64,000 nt of DNA from RGIG6353 sp964558655 (GTDB lineage Bacteria > Bacillota > Clostridia > Oscillospirales > SIG627). Below the pieces are notes generated by a model. It worked only from the letters and a program-made list of their open reading frames with translations, was not told the DNA's origin and searched no databases. Made by a program: the position numbers and the translations under genes. The DNA lies in assembly GCA_964558655.1 (NCBI GenBank), contig CAZLEX010000003.1, positions 1-64,000 of the forward strand, read 5' to 3'. Below, one piece after another: positions 42,512-53,800 of the stretch. Each line of letters starts with the position of its first letter. The stretch's first letter is position 1.

Positions 42512-44794
42512 ATGTTTCAATTATGTTCACGCTGCAAGACGCGTCCTGCGGTGGTCTTTATTACAAAAGTGGAAAACAACGAATCGAAACCGATGGGCTT
42601 GTGCCTCCAGTGTGCACGGGAGCTCAAGGTCGGTCCGATCGATCAGATAATCAAGCAAACGGGCTTGAGCGACGAAGAGCTTGACGCCATGATGCAGGGT
42701 ATGGAAAATTTGGTAAGCGAAATGGGAGACGAAGGACTTGACGCTCTCGTTCCCACCGATGACGGCCCCGACGCCACCGGAGCTCCCGCAATGGATCTCA
42801 GTCATCTTTTTTCAAATTCCGAGAACGATGCCGGTAAAGCAAAGACAAAGCAGGAGCGGGAAAACGGCAAAAAAGAGAAAAAATTTCTCTCGCAGTTTTG
42901 TATAGATGTTACCTCAAGAGCAAGAGAGGGAAAACTTGACAGAATTGTCGGAAGGGAAAAGGAACTCGAAAGGGTAATTCAAATTCTCTGCCGCAGACAA
43001 AAGAACAACCCCTGTCTCATAGGTGAACCGGGTGTCGGAAAAACCGCACTTGCCGAAGCACTTGCCCAAAGAATCGCCGACGGAAAGGTTCCGTTTAAAC
43101 TTTTGGGCAAAGAAGTATTTCTGCTTGATATGACCACTCTCGTTGCCGGAACTCAGTTCAGGGGACAGTTTGAAAACCGAATGAGAGGTCTTATAGAAGA
43201 GGTAAAGAAGTTAGGAAATATTATCCTCGTTATAGACGAAGTACACACGATAGTCGGAGCGGGAGACGCCGAAGGCGGAATGAACGCCGCCAATATTCTC
43301 AAACCCGCACTCTCACGCGGTGAAATACAGATAATAGGTGCGACGACACTTTCGGAATACCGTAAGTATATCGAAAAAGATGCCGCACTTGAACGCCGTT
43401 TTCAGCCTGTAATGGTAAACGAACCTTCCGTTGCCGATACTGTGCTCGTTCTTCGCGGAATAAAGAAGTATTACGAAGATTTTCACTCACTGAGCGTGCC
43501 GGACAGAATACTCGAAAAAACCGTTATTCTCTCCGAAAGATACATTACCGACAGATTTCTGCCGGATAAGGCAATTGACTTGCTTGACGAAGCCTGTGCG
43601 AGAAAAGCACTTGAAAGCCCCGTTATAAACCGTTTGGGTGAGCTTGAGCAAAGCCTTTCCAAACTTAAGGAACAGAGAGAGGCACTTGAAGCCCTTCCCG
43701 ATCCGACAGAGGAAGTTTATTCCAAAATTGCCGATGTCAAAGTCCGAGAGATAAAGGAAAACAACGAAAAGGACGCATTAAACGCCGAACGCGAAAAAAT
43801 AGAAATTACCGAAGAGGATCTTGCACGGGTAATTGAGGTGTGGACGGGAATACCTGCGGGGAATATAGCCGAAAACGATTACAGAAAGCTCGAAACTCTT
43901 CAGGATAAGCTTAAAGAAAAAATTATAGGACAGGACAGAGCCGTCGAAGCGGTTACCCGTGCCATAAAACGCTCCCGTGTCGGAATTTCCTACAAACGAC
44001 GTCCGGTTTCGTTTATATTCGCCGGTCCTACGGGAGTGGGCAAAACAGAGCTTGTAAAAACTCTCGCATCGATACTTTTCGACTCTCCCGAGTCTCTTAT
44101 TCGTCTCGATATGTCGGAATTCATGGAGAAGCACTCCGTTTCCAGAATCATCGGTTCGCCTCCCGGATATGTCGGTTACGACGACGCAGGACAGCTTACC
44201 GAAAAGATAAGAAGAAAGCCCTATTCGGTCGTACTGTTCGACGAAATAGAAAAGGCTCATCCCGATGTCATGAATATACTTCTTCAGATTTTGGACGACG
44301 GTATAATAAGCGATGCACACGGTAAGCAGGTTAATTTTGAAAATACCGTTTTGGTTATGACGACAAACGCCGGTGCGAGCGTCGGTACGAACACTACGGG
44401 ATTTTTAGCTTCTTCTCACATTATCGATTCCGAGAAAACCGAAAAAGCTCTTTCACGCTTCCTGCGTCCCGAATTTTTAAACAGGGTTGACGAAATAATC
44501 ACATTCAACCGTCTTGGACATGAGGAAATAAAGAAAATCACTTCTTTGAGACTTTCGGAACTTGCCAAAGTCCTTTTCGCAAAGGGAATTGTTCTGTCAT
44601 ATGACGATAAGGCAGTTGAGTATATCGCCGAAAAGTCGTTCTCGGAGAAATACGGAGCGAGAAATGTCGCAAGATATATACAAACGGAGATTGAAGATAA
44701 AATTGCCGAGTCGATTATAAAATCATACGAAAAGGGTATATCCAAAGTCAATGTTTCATCTGACGGCGGTGTTATAAAGGTTGAGTGCGAATAA
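42512..44794 (+). CDS. ClpE-like AAA+ unfoldase with N-terminal zinc ribbon
   Basis: The 760-residue Clp ATPase begins with a CxxC...CxxC zinc ribbon (C5, C8, C31, C34), as in ClpE and McsA, instead of the ClpC N-domain. D1 carries GEPGVGKTALAE and VIDEVHTIVGAGD; a short coiled middle region (about 390-440) follows; D2 carries GPTGVGKTELVK, LFDEIEKAHPDV and the conserved DEIITF region. The ClpP-docking loop may be TTGF at about 628-631 (family consensus I/V-G-F). It would unfold damaged proteins for ClpP. AAAGGAAAAGG precedes ATG. It abuts the P-type ATPase-like gene without a gap. Confidence 0.85.
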   Translation: MFQLCSRCKTRPAVVFITKVENNESKPMGLCLQCARELKVGPIDQIIKQTGLSDEELDAMMQGMENLVSEMGDEGLDALVPTDDGPDATGAPAMDLSHLFSNSENDAGKAKTKQERENGKKEKKFLSQFCIDVTSRAREGKLDRIVGREKELERVIQILCRRQKNNPCLIGEPGVGKTALAEALAQRIADGKVPFKLLGKEVFLLDMTTLVAGTQFRGQFENRMRGLIEEVKKLGNIILVIDEVHTIVGAGDAEGGMNAANILKPALSRGEIQIIGATTLSEYRKYIEKDAALERRFQPVMVNEPSVADTVLVLRGIKKYYEDFHSLSVPDRILEKTVILSERYITDRFLPDKAIDLLDEACARKALESPVINRLGELEQSLSKLKEQREALEALPDPTEEVYSKIADVKVREIKENNEKDALNAEREKIEITEEDLARVIEVWTGIPAGNIAENDYRKLETLQDKLKEKIIGQDRAVEAVTRAIKRSRVGISYKRRPVSFIFAGPTGVGKTELVKTLASILFDSPESLIRLDMSEFMEKHSVSRIIGSPPGYVGYDDAGQLTEKIRRKPYSVVLFDEIEKAHPDVMNILLQILDDGIISDAHGKQVNFENTVLVMTTNAGASVGTNTTGFLASSHIIDSEKTEKALSRFLRPEFLNRVDEIITFNRLGHEEIKKITSLRLSELAKVLFAKGIVLSYDDKAVEYIAEKSFSEKYGARNVARYIQTEIEDKIAESIIKSYEKGISKVNVSSDGGVIKVECE

Positions 44795-47410
44795 ATGAAC
44801 CTGCTTGAAATCAATGCACAGCGTCTTTTTGAGATTTTACGCACATCTGCCGAAAAAGGACTTGACGAGCGTCAGGTAAAAATCAACCGGAGGGAATTCG
44901 GTGCCGACGCTCTGCGTAAAAATCCGCCGGGACGCTCTTTCGGAAGGACCGTTTTCGGCAACATAATGCTGATACTCTTTTTCCTGCTGTCTCTTTTTTC
45001 TTTCGATGTGAAAAAAGATGCCTCGTCCGGAATTTGCGTAATTCTGATACTGTGTTTCTATTTTGCTTTTCAGGGAATTGCATCACGGGCTGTTGCGGCA
45101 ACGGAAAAGAAAATACATTCGTACAGACTTTCTTCCTGTACTGTAATACGGGAAGGAATAAGGCAAAAGGCGGATTATTCCGATCTTGTTCCCGGAGATA
45201 TCATAGTTCTTTCTCAGGGAGATGTTTTGCCCTGCGACGCTCTTGTACTCAGGCAAAAAACGCTCAGAGTCATTGAGGCACAGCTTACGGGGAATGTTTC
45301 GCCTGTCGTAAAACTTACGCAGGAAGATGTGCTTTCGACAAAAGGGTGTCCCTATTACGAATGTATACTTTTTGCGGGTTCGGTAGTACATTGCGGAGAG
45401 GCTCTGGCACTTGTCTGCAATGTGGGAGACAATGTTTTTGACAGAAAAAATAAGTTTGTCTGCCGAATAATGCCGGGCGGTCGTCCCGAAATTTACGAAA
45501 AGGCAATGAAAATCGCCGACAGCGTTTCGACTGTCTGGATAATTCTCTGCATTATCACTGTCATTACGGGAATACTGAAAGGAGCACAGCTCTTTTCGCT
45601 TTTCCATATTGCGACGGCACTGTCGGTTGCGGTGCTGCCCGATTTGATAGTCACACTTTCCGAGCTTAATCTCGCTCTGTCTACCCTGCGTCTTTACAAA
45701 AAGGGAGCGGTCGTCAAAAATCTTTGTGCCGTTGACCGTATGTGCGATATAAACTGTATTGCGGTGGATTCCGGGAAATATTTCCGAAGCGAAAATCCCC
45801 GTCCTCATACGGTTATCGTCGGGGACAGGAAGAAAAAATTCAAAAATGCGTCCGAGCCCGATGTAAGAGAGCTGTTTAAGCTTGCCTGTATCGCCTGCGT
45901 CGGAAACGAAAACGGTGAGGGAATGTATTATAACGACATAAGCGTCGAGGAATCGCTGCTTAAAACGGCGGCGAGGCTCGGTATGCCTCAGTCGGCTTTG
46001 TACGAAGAATACCTGCTTCTCGAAAAAATGCCGTTTACCGTTGAAAACGGCATGAGCCGTGTTATAGTTTTTCGTGACGGCGAATTTTATCTCGTCTCTT
46101 TAGGACTTCCCGAATGTATTTTGAGAGTTTGTTCCTCCTGCCGTTCGTCCGGAACCGAAAAGAATTTTTTTGAAAAAGACAAGCGTGTTTTGCTTGAAGA
46201 TTCAAAACTTATCGCGGCAGATAACGAGGGCATTGCCGGAGTTGCGATAAAACGCATTTCTTATCGTGAGGGAGCGGGACAGATAAATAATGCGAGAGGT
46301 TCGGTTTTTATGGGATTTATAGGACTGCACACGGCGATAACCGCCGACTCTGCGGGAGCTGTAAATCTTTGCCAAAAATCCGGAATAGATATACTTTTGA
46401 TGACGAACGAATCTCGCACGACAGCGGTCGGATTTGCCGACAGCCTTGCAATTATGAAAAACGGTGACGAGGCTGTTGACGGTGCCGAATTTGAGAGAAT
46501 TGATGAGGGACTGTTTAGAGCTGATATAAAAAAATACAAAGTGTTCCTGTCCTTCGATCCCGAAAAAAAGGCAAAAATAGTCAAGTACAGGAAAGAAGAG
46601 GGGGATATAGTGGCATCGGCCGTCTCATCTCTTTACGATATACCTTTACAGGCAGAGTCCGATATAGCTTTTTGTACCGGCAATGTCAGGGATAACAATG
46701 TTGCGAGAAATTCCGATGTAATACTTACAAAAGGCTTTGCGGGCGTTACCGACTGCATAAAGTACGCAAGATGCGTGTACAGAAATATACGGCATATGCT
46801 TGAGTTTTTTATGCTTACACAGTTTACATCTGCGTCCTGTGCCTTTATGTTTCTGATATTTTTGCCCGAAATACTGCTTTTGCCCATACAGATAATTCTG
46901 TATTCGCTTCTGGCGTTTTTTCCGTCGGCACTTGTTATCTCCACCGAGAAAGTACGCGGAACCGAAATGAAAGCTTCGTTCGGTGAAGAAAATGTCAATA
47001 TCAATTTTCAAAATATTATAACTCTTCCCTTAATTTGCGGACTGGTTTCCGGACTTACGGCAACACTGTCTGCCAGAATTATGTATGACGGGGGTGCCTC
47101 CCTTGCGCAATGTCGCGGAATTGCCTATTTTACGCTCTGCGTTACGGCACTTTTCATGGCGGCGGCGGTGTCGGGAGATTTTCGGCTGTCTTCGGGAATT
47201 TTCAAGAATAAAAATCTGTTTGCCGTCTCTTTGCCGGCAACACTGATTTCTTTGCTTCTTCTGATTACTCCGAAAATATCGGATTTTTTGGGAATGAGCA
47301 TAACAAGCGTTAAAACAGTCTTTATATCCGTTTTGATAAGCCTTATTCCGTGTGTGCTTGCGTTCGGATTAAAGCTTGTAAAAAAATATGTTTTCAATAA
47401 TATTAAATAA
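44795..47410 (+). CDS. P-type ATPase homologue with all catalytic motifs lost
   Basis: The 871-residue protein keeps the P2-type ATPase plan: N-terminal cytoplasmic segment, two helices (about 52-95), actuator domain (100-230), two helices with the ion-site region (245-290), P/N domains (310-640) and six C-terminal helices (660-865). Yet TGES reads TGNV (165-168), PEGLP reads LPDLI (281-285), DKTGTLT reads DSGKYFR with only the aspartate left (325-331), KGAPE reads LGLPE, TGDxxxTA reads TNESRTTA (537-544), and GDGVNDAPAL reads VSSLYDIPLQ (610-619). ATP hydrolysis and phosphoenzyme formation should be impossible. It may be a regulatory or lipid/ion-binding membrane protein. The frame is intact, directly after the clpE-like gene. 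Confidence 0.75.
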   Translation: MNLLEINAQRLFEILRTSAEKGLDERQVKINRREFGADALRKNPPGRSFGRTVFGNIMLILFFLLSLFSFDVKKDASSGICVILILCFYFAFQGIASRAVAATEKKIHSYRLSSCTVIREGIRQKADYSDLVPGDIIVLSQGDVLPCDALVLRQKTLRVIEAQLTGNVSPVVKLTQEDVLSTKGCPYYECILFAGSVVHCGEALALVCNVGDNVFDRKNKFVCRIMPGGRPEIYEKAMKIADSVSTVWIILCIITVITGILKGAQLFSLFHIATALSVAVLPDLIVTLSELNLALSTLRLYKKGAVVKNLCAVDRMCDINCIAVDSGKYFRSENPRPHTVIVGDRKKKFKNASEPDVRELFKLACIACVGNENGEGMYYNDISVEESLLKTAARLGMPQSALYEEYLLLEKMPFTVENGMSRVIVFRDGEFYLVSLGLPECILRVCSSCRSSGTEKNFFEKDKRVLLEDSKLIAADNEGIAGVAIKRISYREGAGQINNARGSVFMGFIGLHTAITADSAGAVNLCQKSGIDILLMTNESRTTAVGFADSLAIMKNGDEAVDGAEFERIDEGLFRADIKKYKVFLSFDPEKKAKIVKYRKEEGDIVASAVSSLYDIPLQAESDIAFCTGNVRDNNVARNSDVILTKGFAGVTDCIKYARCVYRNIRHMLEFFMLTQFTSASCAFMFLIFLPEILLLPIQIILYSLLAFFPSALVISTEKVRGTEMKASFGEENVNINFQNIITLPLICGLVSGLTATLSARIMYDGGASLAQCRGIAYFTLCVTALFMAAAVSGDFRLSSGIFKNKNLFAVSLPATLISLLLLITPKISDFLGMSITSVKTVFISVLISLIPCVLAFGLKLVKKYVFNNIK

Positions 47411-47425
47411 AAAGGAGAAATAAAA

Positions 47426-47635
47426 ATGGAAAAAGTAACACGCGAAACAATAATCGGAGATATCCTTGATTACGACAGCGAAACGGGAGTGTTTTTCCTG
47501 GAAATAGGTATGCACTGTCTGGGCTGTCCTTCGGCAAGAGGAGAAAGCATTGAGGATGCCTGTGCGGTTCACGGAACAGATGCCGATGAACTCGTGGAGA
47601 AGATTAATAAATATTTGGCAGAGAAAAATGCCTGA
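47426..47635 (+). CDS. DUF1858 domain protein
   Basis: The 69-residue protein consists of one DUF1858 domain (residues 5-65) with MHCLGCPSARGESIEDAC, the family's hallmark cysteine pair CxxC. Such domains occur alone or fused to redox and iron-sulfur repair proteins; a thiol or metal role is inferred. AAGGAG precedes ATG. Its last eight bases overlap trmK. Confidence 0.85.
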   Translation: MEKVTRETIIGDILDYDSETGVFFLEIGMHCLGCPSARGESIEDACAVHGTDADELVEKINKYLAEKNA

Positions 47636-48347
47636 AACAAAACTTTCGAGGCGGCTTCATGCCGCCTTCTTGCTTGTAAAAGGCGGAGGTATTCTTGCCG
47701 ACATCGGAACCGACCACGCACTTTTGCCTATCGCACTTGTCAAATCGGGAAAGGCCAGACGGGCTTTTGCCTGCGATATTAACCCGAAACCGCTTGAAAA
47801 AGCCGCCGAAAACATAAAGAGGGAAAGACTCGAAGATAAAATCTCCACACTTCTTGCCGACGGTGCCGAAGGATTGGAAGGAATTGCCGACGAATTTGTA
47901 ATTGCGGGAATGGGCGGAGAACTAATTGCCGAAATTATCGGGAAAGCCCCGTTTTTAAAGAAAAAAGAAATTCATCTTGTGCTTCAGCCTATGACGAAAA
48001 AAGAAGTGCTCAGAGCTTTTCTTTGGGATAACGGATACGCAATCGGCGAAGAAAAACATATTGAAGATGCAGGACACTGTTATACTTTGCTGTCCGTTCG
48101 CTATGTCGGAGAAAAAATCTCTTATACAGATATCGAAACATATATAGGGAAAAGCGATGTCATAAATTCTTTGGACTGTGACGGCGTTAGGGTGCTTGTT
48201 AAAGAGAACGAAAAAATTATGCAGGACACCGTCAACAGAATAAAAGGCAGGGAAAGCTCTGCAATGTCCGTTGAAAGCGAAAAGCTTTTTTTGTCCGAGC
48301 TTAAAAGAATTACAGATACGCTGAAAGGAAATATTAATGAAACTTAA
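47628..48347 (+). CDS. trmK: tRNA (adenine(22)-N1)-methyltransferase
   Basis: The 239-residue SAM-dependent enzyme has the TrmK pattern: LADIGTDHALLPIALV (SAM motif), AFACDINPKPLEKAAENI, and FVIAGMGGELIAEII, followed by LVLQPMTKKEVLRAFL and a C-terminal coiled-coil tail. ATG 47628 lies within the DUF1858 gene. TrmK next to a Nif3-family gene is a common Firmicute arrangement. Confidence 0.9.
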   Translation: MPETKLSRRLHAAFLLVKGGGILADIGTDHALLPIALVKSGKARRAFACDINPKPLEKAAENIKRERLEDKISTLLADGAEGLEGIADEFVIAGMGGELIAEIIGKAPFLKKKEIHLVLQPMTKKEVLRAFLWDNGYAIGEEKHIEDAGHCYTLLSVRYVGEKISYTDIETYIGKSDVINSLDCDGVRVLVKENEKIMQDTVNRIKGRESSAMSVESEKLFLSELKRITDTLKGNINET

Positions 48348-49104
48348 CGATATAATACTGAATTTGGAACAGCTTTTGCCGAAATCACTGAGCGAAGAAT
48401 GGGACAATGACGGAGTGATGTTTTGCCTTGACCGCAATGCACAGATAAGCAAGACGGTTCTCACGCTCGATGTAACATGTGAATGTATCGAATTCGCACA
48501 GAAAAGCAGAGCTGAGCTTATAATAAGTCATCACCCGTTCATTTTCAAACCTCTTTGCAGCATTGACGAGTCTTTGAAAGCCGAAATGATAGAGATGCTT
48601 GTGCATCGGAAAATATCCGTCCTGTCATACCATACTCGTTTCGATAACATAAAAGGCGGTATGAACGACGCACTTGCTAAGGCTTTGGGACTTGAAAATA
48701 TAAGCGAGTTTGAACAAATGGGCAGGATCGGCGAGCTGTCTTTTGAATTTTCTCCCGAAGAGTTCGCCGCCTATGTCTGCGAATGTTTGGATACCGATAC
48801 GGTTCTTTACAGTGCAGGCAAAAAAATAAAAAAAGTTTCCGTACTCGGAGGAGGCGGAAAGGACTTTGTTCTTCCCGCACGCCTTGCCGGAGCCGACGCC
48901 ATTGTTACGGGGGATATGTCGCACGGAGTTGTCATGAGTGAGGTTCCGTCGGGAATTACGGTTGTCGATGCGGGACATTACGGCACGGAAAAAATATTCA
49001 CCGAAGCTTTTTTGCCTTTTCTCGAAAGTGCGGGAGTTGCTTCGGAGAGCGTCTTGAAATATCAGGGCAAAAATCCCGGAGTTTTTGTTTGTAAGGAGAA
49101 ATAA
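48337..49104 (+). CDS. Nif3-like dinuclear metal centre protein
   Basis: The 255-residue protein spans the whole compact Nif3/DUF34 fold: EEWDNDGVMF at about 20, metal-binding ISHHPFIFKPL, the YHTRFD motif, and the C-terminal DAGHYGTE with further ligands. It lacks the PII-like insert of longer Firmicute homologues (about 370 residues). Nif3 proteins form metal-binding hexamers; their role is debated, with GTP cyclohydrolase-like and metal chaperone ideas proposed. It overlaps trmK by 11 bases. Confidence 0.88.
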   Translation: MKLNDIILNLEQLLPKSLSEEWDNDGVMFCLDRNAQISKTVLTLDVTCECIEFAQKSRAELIISHHPFIFKPLCSIDESLKAEMIEMLVHRKISVLSYHTRFDNIKGGMNDALAKALGLENISEFEQMGRIGELSFEFSPEEFAAYVCECLDTDTVLYSAGKKIKKVSVLGGGGKDFVLPARLAGADAIVTGDMSHGVVMSEVPSGITVVDAGHYGTEKIFTEAFLPFLESAGVASESVLKYQGKNPGVFVCKEK

Positions 49105-50871
49105 ATGGCTTTTGATGCGGGTATGCTTTGTGCCGTTGTGAGAGAGCTGAATACGGTTCTCGGCAAGGATAATATGCAAAACGGAAGCAAAGTCGAAAAA
49201 ATATATATGCCGGAAAAAGACGAAATACACCTGGTACTTCGCACATACAGCGCAAGTTACAGGCTTGTCCTGTCGGCAAGTCCGAATAATGCGAGAATTT
49301 TGATTAGCGAGAGTTCAAAGGAAAATCCCCCCACGCCTCCGTCGCTTTGTATGCTTTTGAGAAAAAAACTGTCGGGTGCGGTAATTTCAAAAATTTCGCA
49401 GTCGGGCTTTGAACGCGTCTGCACAATAGAGTTTGACACCAAAGACGAGATGGGCTTTTCTTCCAAAAAATATCTTGTCTGCGAAATAATGGGAAAATAT
49501 TCCAATATAGTTTTTTGCGACGATAAAATGAAAATTTTAGGTGCGGTAAGGACGGTAGACGCAACATCTTCCCTTACACGCAGGATAATTCCCGGTACGC
49601 AGTATGCCTTGCCTCCGTCACAAAATAAGCTAAATCCGACAACTGTCACTCAAGACGAGTTTTACAAAAAACTTGAAAGTTTTGAACCCTCCTTTATCTC
49701 CGATAAAGCGATAACTCTTTCTTTTTGCGGGATAGCTCCACTTATTTCAGCGGAAATTTGTTACCGTGCCTCAGGAGATGTGTCCGTTACACTCGGGAAA
49801 ATTCAGCCTTCGAGACTGTGGGAAGAATTTTCAAAATATATCGCTTTTTTGAAAAACGGAGAGTTTTCCCCTTGCCTGCTCTTTGAAAACGGAAAAGACA
49901 CGGCGTTTGAGTATTCGGTTTATCCGATATTGCACTACGAAGATAAAATCAAAACGCTTGAAACCGAGAGCGTTTCGCAGATGATAGAGCGTTTCTTTTC
50001 GCTCCGTGACAGAAACGACCGCCAAAGGCAGAAATCTCACGATATTTTTAAAGTTTTGACAAATGCCAAAAACCGCCTGATAAAGAAAACGGAAGTGCAG
50101 ACGCAGGAACTTTCCGACTGTGAAGATATGGAAGAATGTCGTGCCTTTGCCGACCTCATTATTCAGGAAATGTACCGCATAAAGAGAGGCGATTTGAGCG
50201 TGGAAGCCGTCGATTATTCCTCCGAACCGTATAAAACGGTGAAAATACCGCTTGACAGCCGTCTTTCTCCCTCACAGAACGCACAGAGGTATTACAAAAA
50301 GTACAACCGTAAGAAAAATGCGAAAAAAATACTCACCTCTCAGATAGAACAGTCAAAAAAAGAAATTGAGTATATAGATACCGTGTTTGATGCTCTTTCC
50401 CGTGCCGAAAAGGAAAAAGAGCTTTCGGAAATCCGCGAAGAACTTTCTTTGTGGGGATATATAAAAAGGGACGCCAAAAAGCTCCGTTCTTCCGACAAGA
50501 AAAAAGATTTTAAGCCCGCCGTTTTTCTCTCTCCGTCGGGATATGAAATTTATGTGGGAAAAAACAATTTGCAAAATGACTATATCACCACGAAACTTTC
50601 CGAAAAAAACGATTGGTGGTTCCATGTCAAAAATCAGCCCGGAAGTCATGTTCTTATGAAAGTCGGGACAAAAGAAGAGCCTCCCGCAGAGGATTTTACC
50701 TTTGCCTGTACTCTTGCGGCAAAGAATTCCTCCGTGCAGGGAGACAATACAGCCGTCGATTATACTATGATAAAATATGTGAAAAAGCCCTTAGGTTCAA
50801 AACCCGGTTTTGTCACATATACGACGCACTGGACTGCATTCGTGTCCCCGAAAGACAACATTATCGTATAA
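49105..50871 (+). CDS. rqcH: RqcH / NFACT ribosome rescue protein
   Basis: The 588-residue NFACT protein (often annotated FbpA) has an N-terminal NFACT-N domain (FDAGMLCAVVRELN; TLTRRIIPG-type motif at SLTRRIIPGTQYALPP), a helix-hairpin-helix and coiled coil (about 300-440), and the C-terminal NFACT-R domain with YVGKNNLQND and NDWWFHVKNQPGSHVLMK. RqcH adds alanine tails to stalled nascent chains on the 50S subunit. The start directly follows the Nif3 stop, with AAGGAGAA upstream. Confidence 0.92.
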   Translation: MAFDAGMLCAVVRELNTVLGKDNMQNGSKVEKIYMPEKDEIHLVLRTYSASYRLVLSASPNNARILISESSKENPPTPPSLCMLLRKKLSGAVISKISQSGFERVCTIEFDTKDEMGFSSKKYLVCEIMGKYSNIVFCDDKMKILGAVRTVDATSSLTRRIIPGTQYALPPSQNKLNPTTVTQDEFYKKLESFEPSFISDKAITLSFCGIAPLISAEICYRASGDVSVTLGKIQPSRLWEEFSKYIAFLKNGEFSPCLLFENGKDTAFEYSVYPILHYEDKIKTLETESVSQMIERFFSLRDRNDRQRQKSHDIFKVLTNAKNRLIKKTEVQTQELSDCEDMEECRAFADLIIQEMYRIKRGDLSVEAVDYSSEPYKTVKIPLDSRLSPSQNAQRYYKKYNRKKNAKKILTSQIEQSKKEIEYIDTVFDALSRAEKEKELSEIREELSLWGYIKRDAKKLRSSDKKKDFKPAVFLSPSGYEIYVGKNNLQNDYITTKLSEKNDWWFHVKNQPGSHVLMKVGTKEEPPAEDFTFACTLAAKNSSVQGDNTAVDYTMIKYVKKPLGSKPGFVTYTTHWTAFVSPKDNIIV

Positions 50872-50883
50872 GGAGTTTTAAAT

Positions 50884-53800
50884 ATGAGTTTTGAAAAGTA
50901 TACGAAGTTTTTTGACGGAGAACCCGACGGAAAAACCGTTCGTGTAAAAGGCAGTGCCGAATTTTCTTTTTCCGCCGTACCGCAGGAAAATACGGCTTAC
51001 AGGCTTTTCACGGTAGGGGAAAGTGAACAGTATTACATGTATAAGGACGAACCCGACGGGCCTCTCCTTTACCGTTCGCTTTCCGACAGTTTGAATACCG
51101 AACACGCCGTACACGATGCTTTCTGCCTTGATTTCTCCTCACGCAGAAGCGAAGATTTTATAAGGCGTACTTATAAGAAAGTCATGTGGCCGCCGGTACT
51201 CTCTTATCTTATGATGAATCCCGTTCCGACGCTTTGGAAAACCGGCATCACCGTTTCGGGAGAGAATGTTACGGTGGAAGATGACGGATTTTTGCAGATG
51301 CGTGTGGATATACGGCTGAAAAAAGAAAATGTCAATCCTCACAGTACCGCCGGCAAACCCGATTACAGTATCGTTATTCCTTTTCCATGCGGTACATATT
51401 CTCCCGTCCGTCTTGAAAAAGAAATAGATATCCCGCAAAATACTTCTCATGTCGGAGTTTTTGTCGAAGGTAAAAAATATACGGGAAAAGTTTGGTGTGA
51501 AATGCCGTTTTTGACCGGAGACTCTCAAAATTTGCTCCCGCCGTTTGCTCCGCATGACGAAACCGGTGAGAAGTTTATGTGGACTTCGCAGTATTTGAGT
51601 CGTCGCGAATGGCCGGAATTTCGCGTTAAACTTAACGGCGAGACGGTTTTTTCGGGAGAAGTTTTCGAGCGGTCTCACCGTCATTCCGAGTGGGAGATTC
51701 CTCTGCCGGCACAACTCATAAAAGAAAATAACGCTCTTTCTTACGAACTTATTTCGGATTACCGGGAGCCTTTGCCTTACACATTTTACGAAATAGGACT
51801 TATCGAACAGCCCTCTGCCGATATTTCTCTTATTTCCGTACAGCAGATTTCTCATGCGGGCGGTAAATTACGCGTGCTGATAAAGACAATGTATGAGAAC
51901 ATGAGGGTTACTCTTTCGGAATGTGACAGTGCTCTTTCGGGAGAAAGTGAGTATTTCTTTGAGGAAAGAGGACTTCACGGAATTTTGCTTGACTGCCTTT
52001 ATCCCGCACTGTCTCAGAAGTTTACTTTGAGTACGGAGAGTACGACTGTTTCGGGAGTGGCTGAAAGAATAGCCGTGAAGAATGAGGACGGAGTGATTAC
52101 CGGATCCGGAGATATGATTTACATATGTGCCGACGATGACAGCATGGAAGAGTATCTGTCATGGTATGTTTCAAACGGCGTGGGGGATCTGGTAACTATT
52201 CGTCCCGCTTATCGCTGGTCGGGCACGAGGTGCCTTAACAAGCCTCTATGGAGACGCCTTTGCAAGCTTATGGATGAGCTTGACATGAAGTGGGTGATGA
52301 TTGCCGACGGAAGAGAACTTCAGGGAATTTCCGCACAGCCTTCCGATGAGGATATGGCAGGACGGGGATATCTCGGCAGACAGGACCACGAATGTGACGG
52401 AGCCGAATTTTACTGGGGACAGAAAAAGGCAGATTCATTCTATACTGAACAGTGGCTTGATATGGCACATTTTGCATGGCAGGAAGACCGTGAGCATGTG
52501 CGGGGTGCTTTTTCCGAAAGTGAGTACATTTACAAAGGTAATGATATATATTACCGCTCCGACCGCGACCGTCCGAAAGACAATGCTCTTTGCCGAAGTG
52601 CAGTAGTCGGACATATTGACGCCGCAAAAAGTTCGGGAGCAAAGCGTCATACCGGCCCCGCCTCCGTTTTCAAGTATATGTACGAAGCGGGTTATACATG
52701 GCTCGGAGCCGAAACAATGTATTCCACAATGGAATTGACTTTGGGCTTTTTACGCGGTTTTGCCAAAGATAAATCAATGACCTCGTGGGGCGTTCATCAC
52801 GCTTTGCAGTGGTCCTCAACTCCCAATGACGCACCGGAACATTTCAGAAGATTTAAGCTTGCACTTTATGCTTCCTATATTCTCGGAGCAACCGATATAA
52901 ATACCGAAGAGGGATTTTGGCATATTGAAGAGGGATACGAACATTATCACCGTTTTTCTCACGCCTGCAGGGAACATCTTGCCTGTCAGCAGGAGTTCTT
53001 CCGATATGTTTGCTCACACACGAGAAGCGGAGAGTTTTACACACCTTTTGCGTTGATTTCCGGGCGTGATGACGGTATTGATATGAGTGCGATAGGTAAA
53101 AACTGGGGCATGGAGGGAGAGAAAACGCCTGCCGAAAGAAGCTGGGAACTTGTCAAAGCTCTTTATCCTCAGTCAAAGCCCGCAACTCTCATGACTTATC
53201 ATAATTGCCCAACGGACCGTGCAGTCGGTTTTCATACCTCAACTCCCTACGGCTCATGTGACATGATTCCCGCCGAGAGCAGAACGGAAACCGTGCAGTC
53301 TTATCGGTCGCTGATTTTTATGGGATATAACCGAATGACAGACAGCGATGAGCGTAAATTCTTCCGTTGCATGAAAAACGGAGCGTCTGTGCTCATGACT
53401 CGTGCACATCTTACAAAAACATCGGATTTTGCCACGATAAAACAGGGTAATCTCGAATTTGACAACAGCTGTCTTTCTTTTACCGAAGGCGATCCCGTTT
53501 TCGTTTCGGACACCTTTAACGGCAACTCCGTTTTTGTGTGTGACAATCCTTTGCCTGCCGACGAAGTTTTGCTTTATACCGATTCTCACAGGCCTCTTTT
53601 GTGTCGCTACCGCGTCGGAAAAGGCGAGCTTTATCTCTTTTCCGTCAGGGAATATCCCTCTTGCCCGGCTATTTCCGAATATTATGAGGAGATGATGATT
53701 CGCCTTGCGGAAAAGGCGGGAGAAGAGGAAGATGTTTGGGCAAAAACCGGAGAAGATACCGAGTTTGCCGTATATGTTCAGCCCGACGGAACCCGTCATG

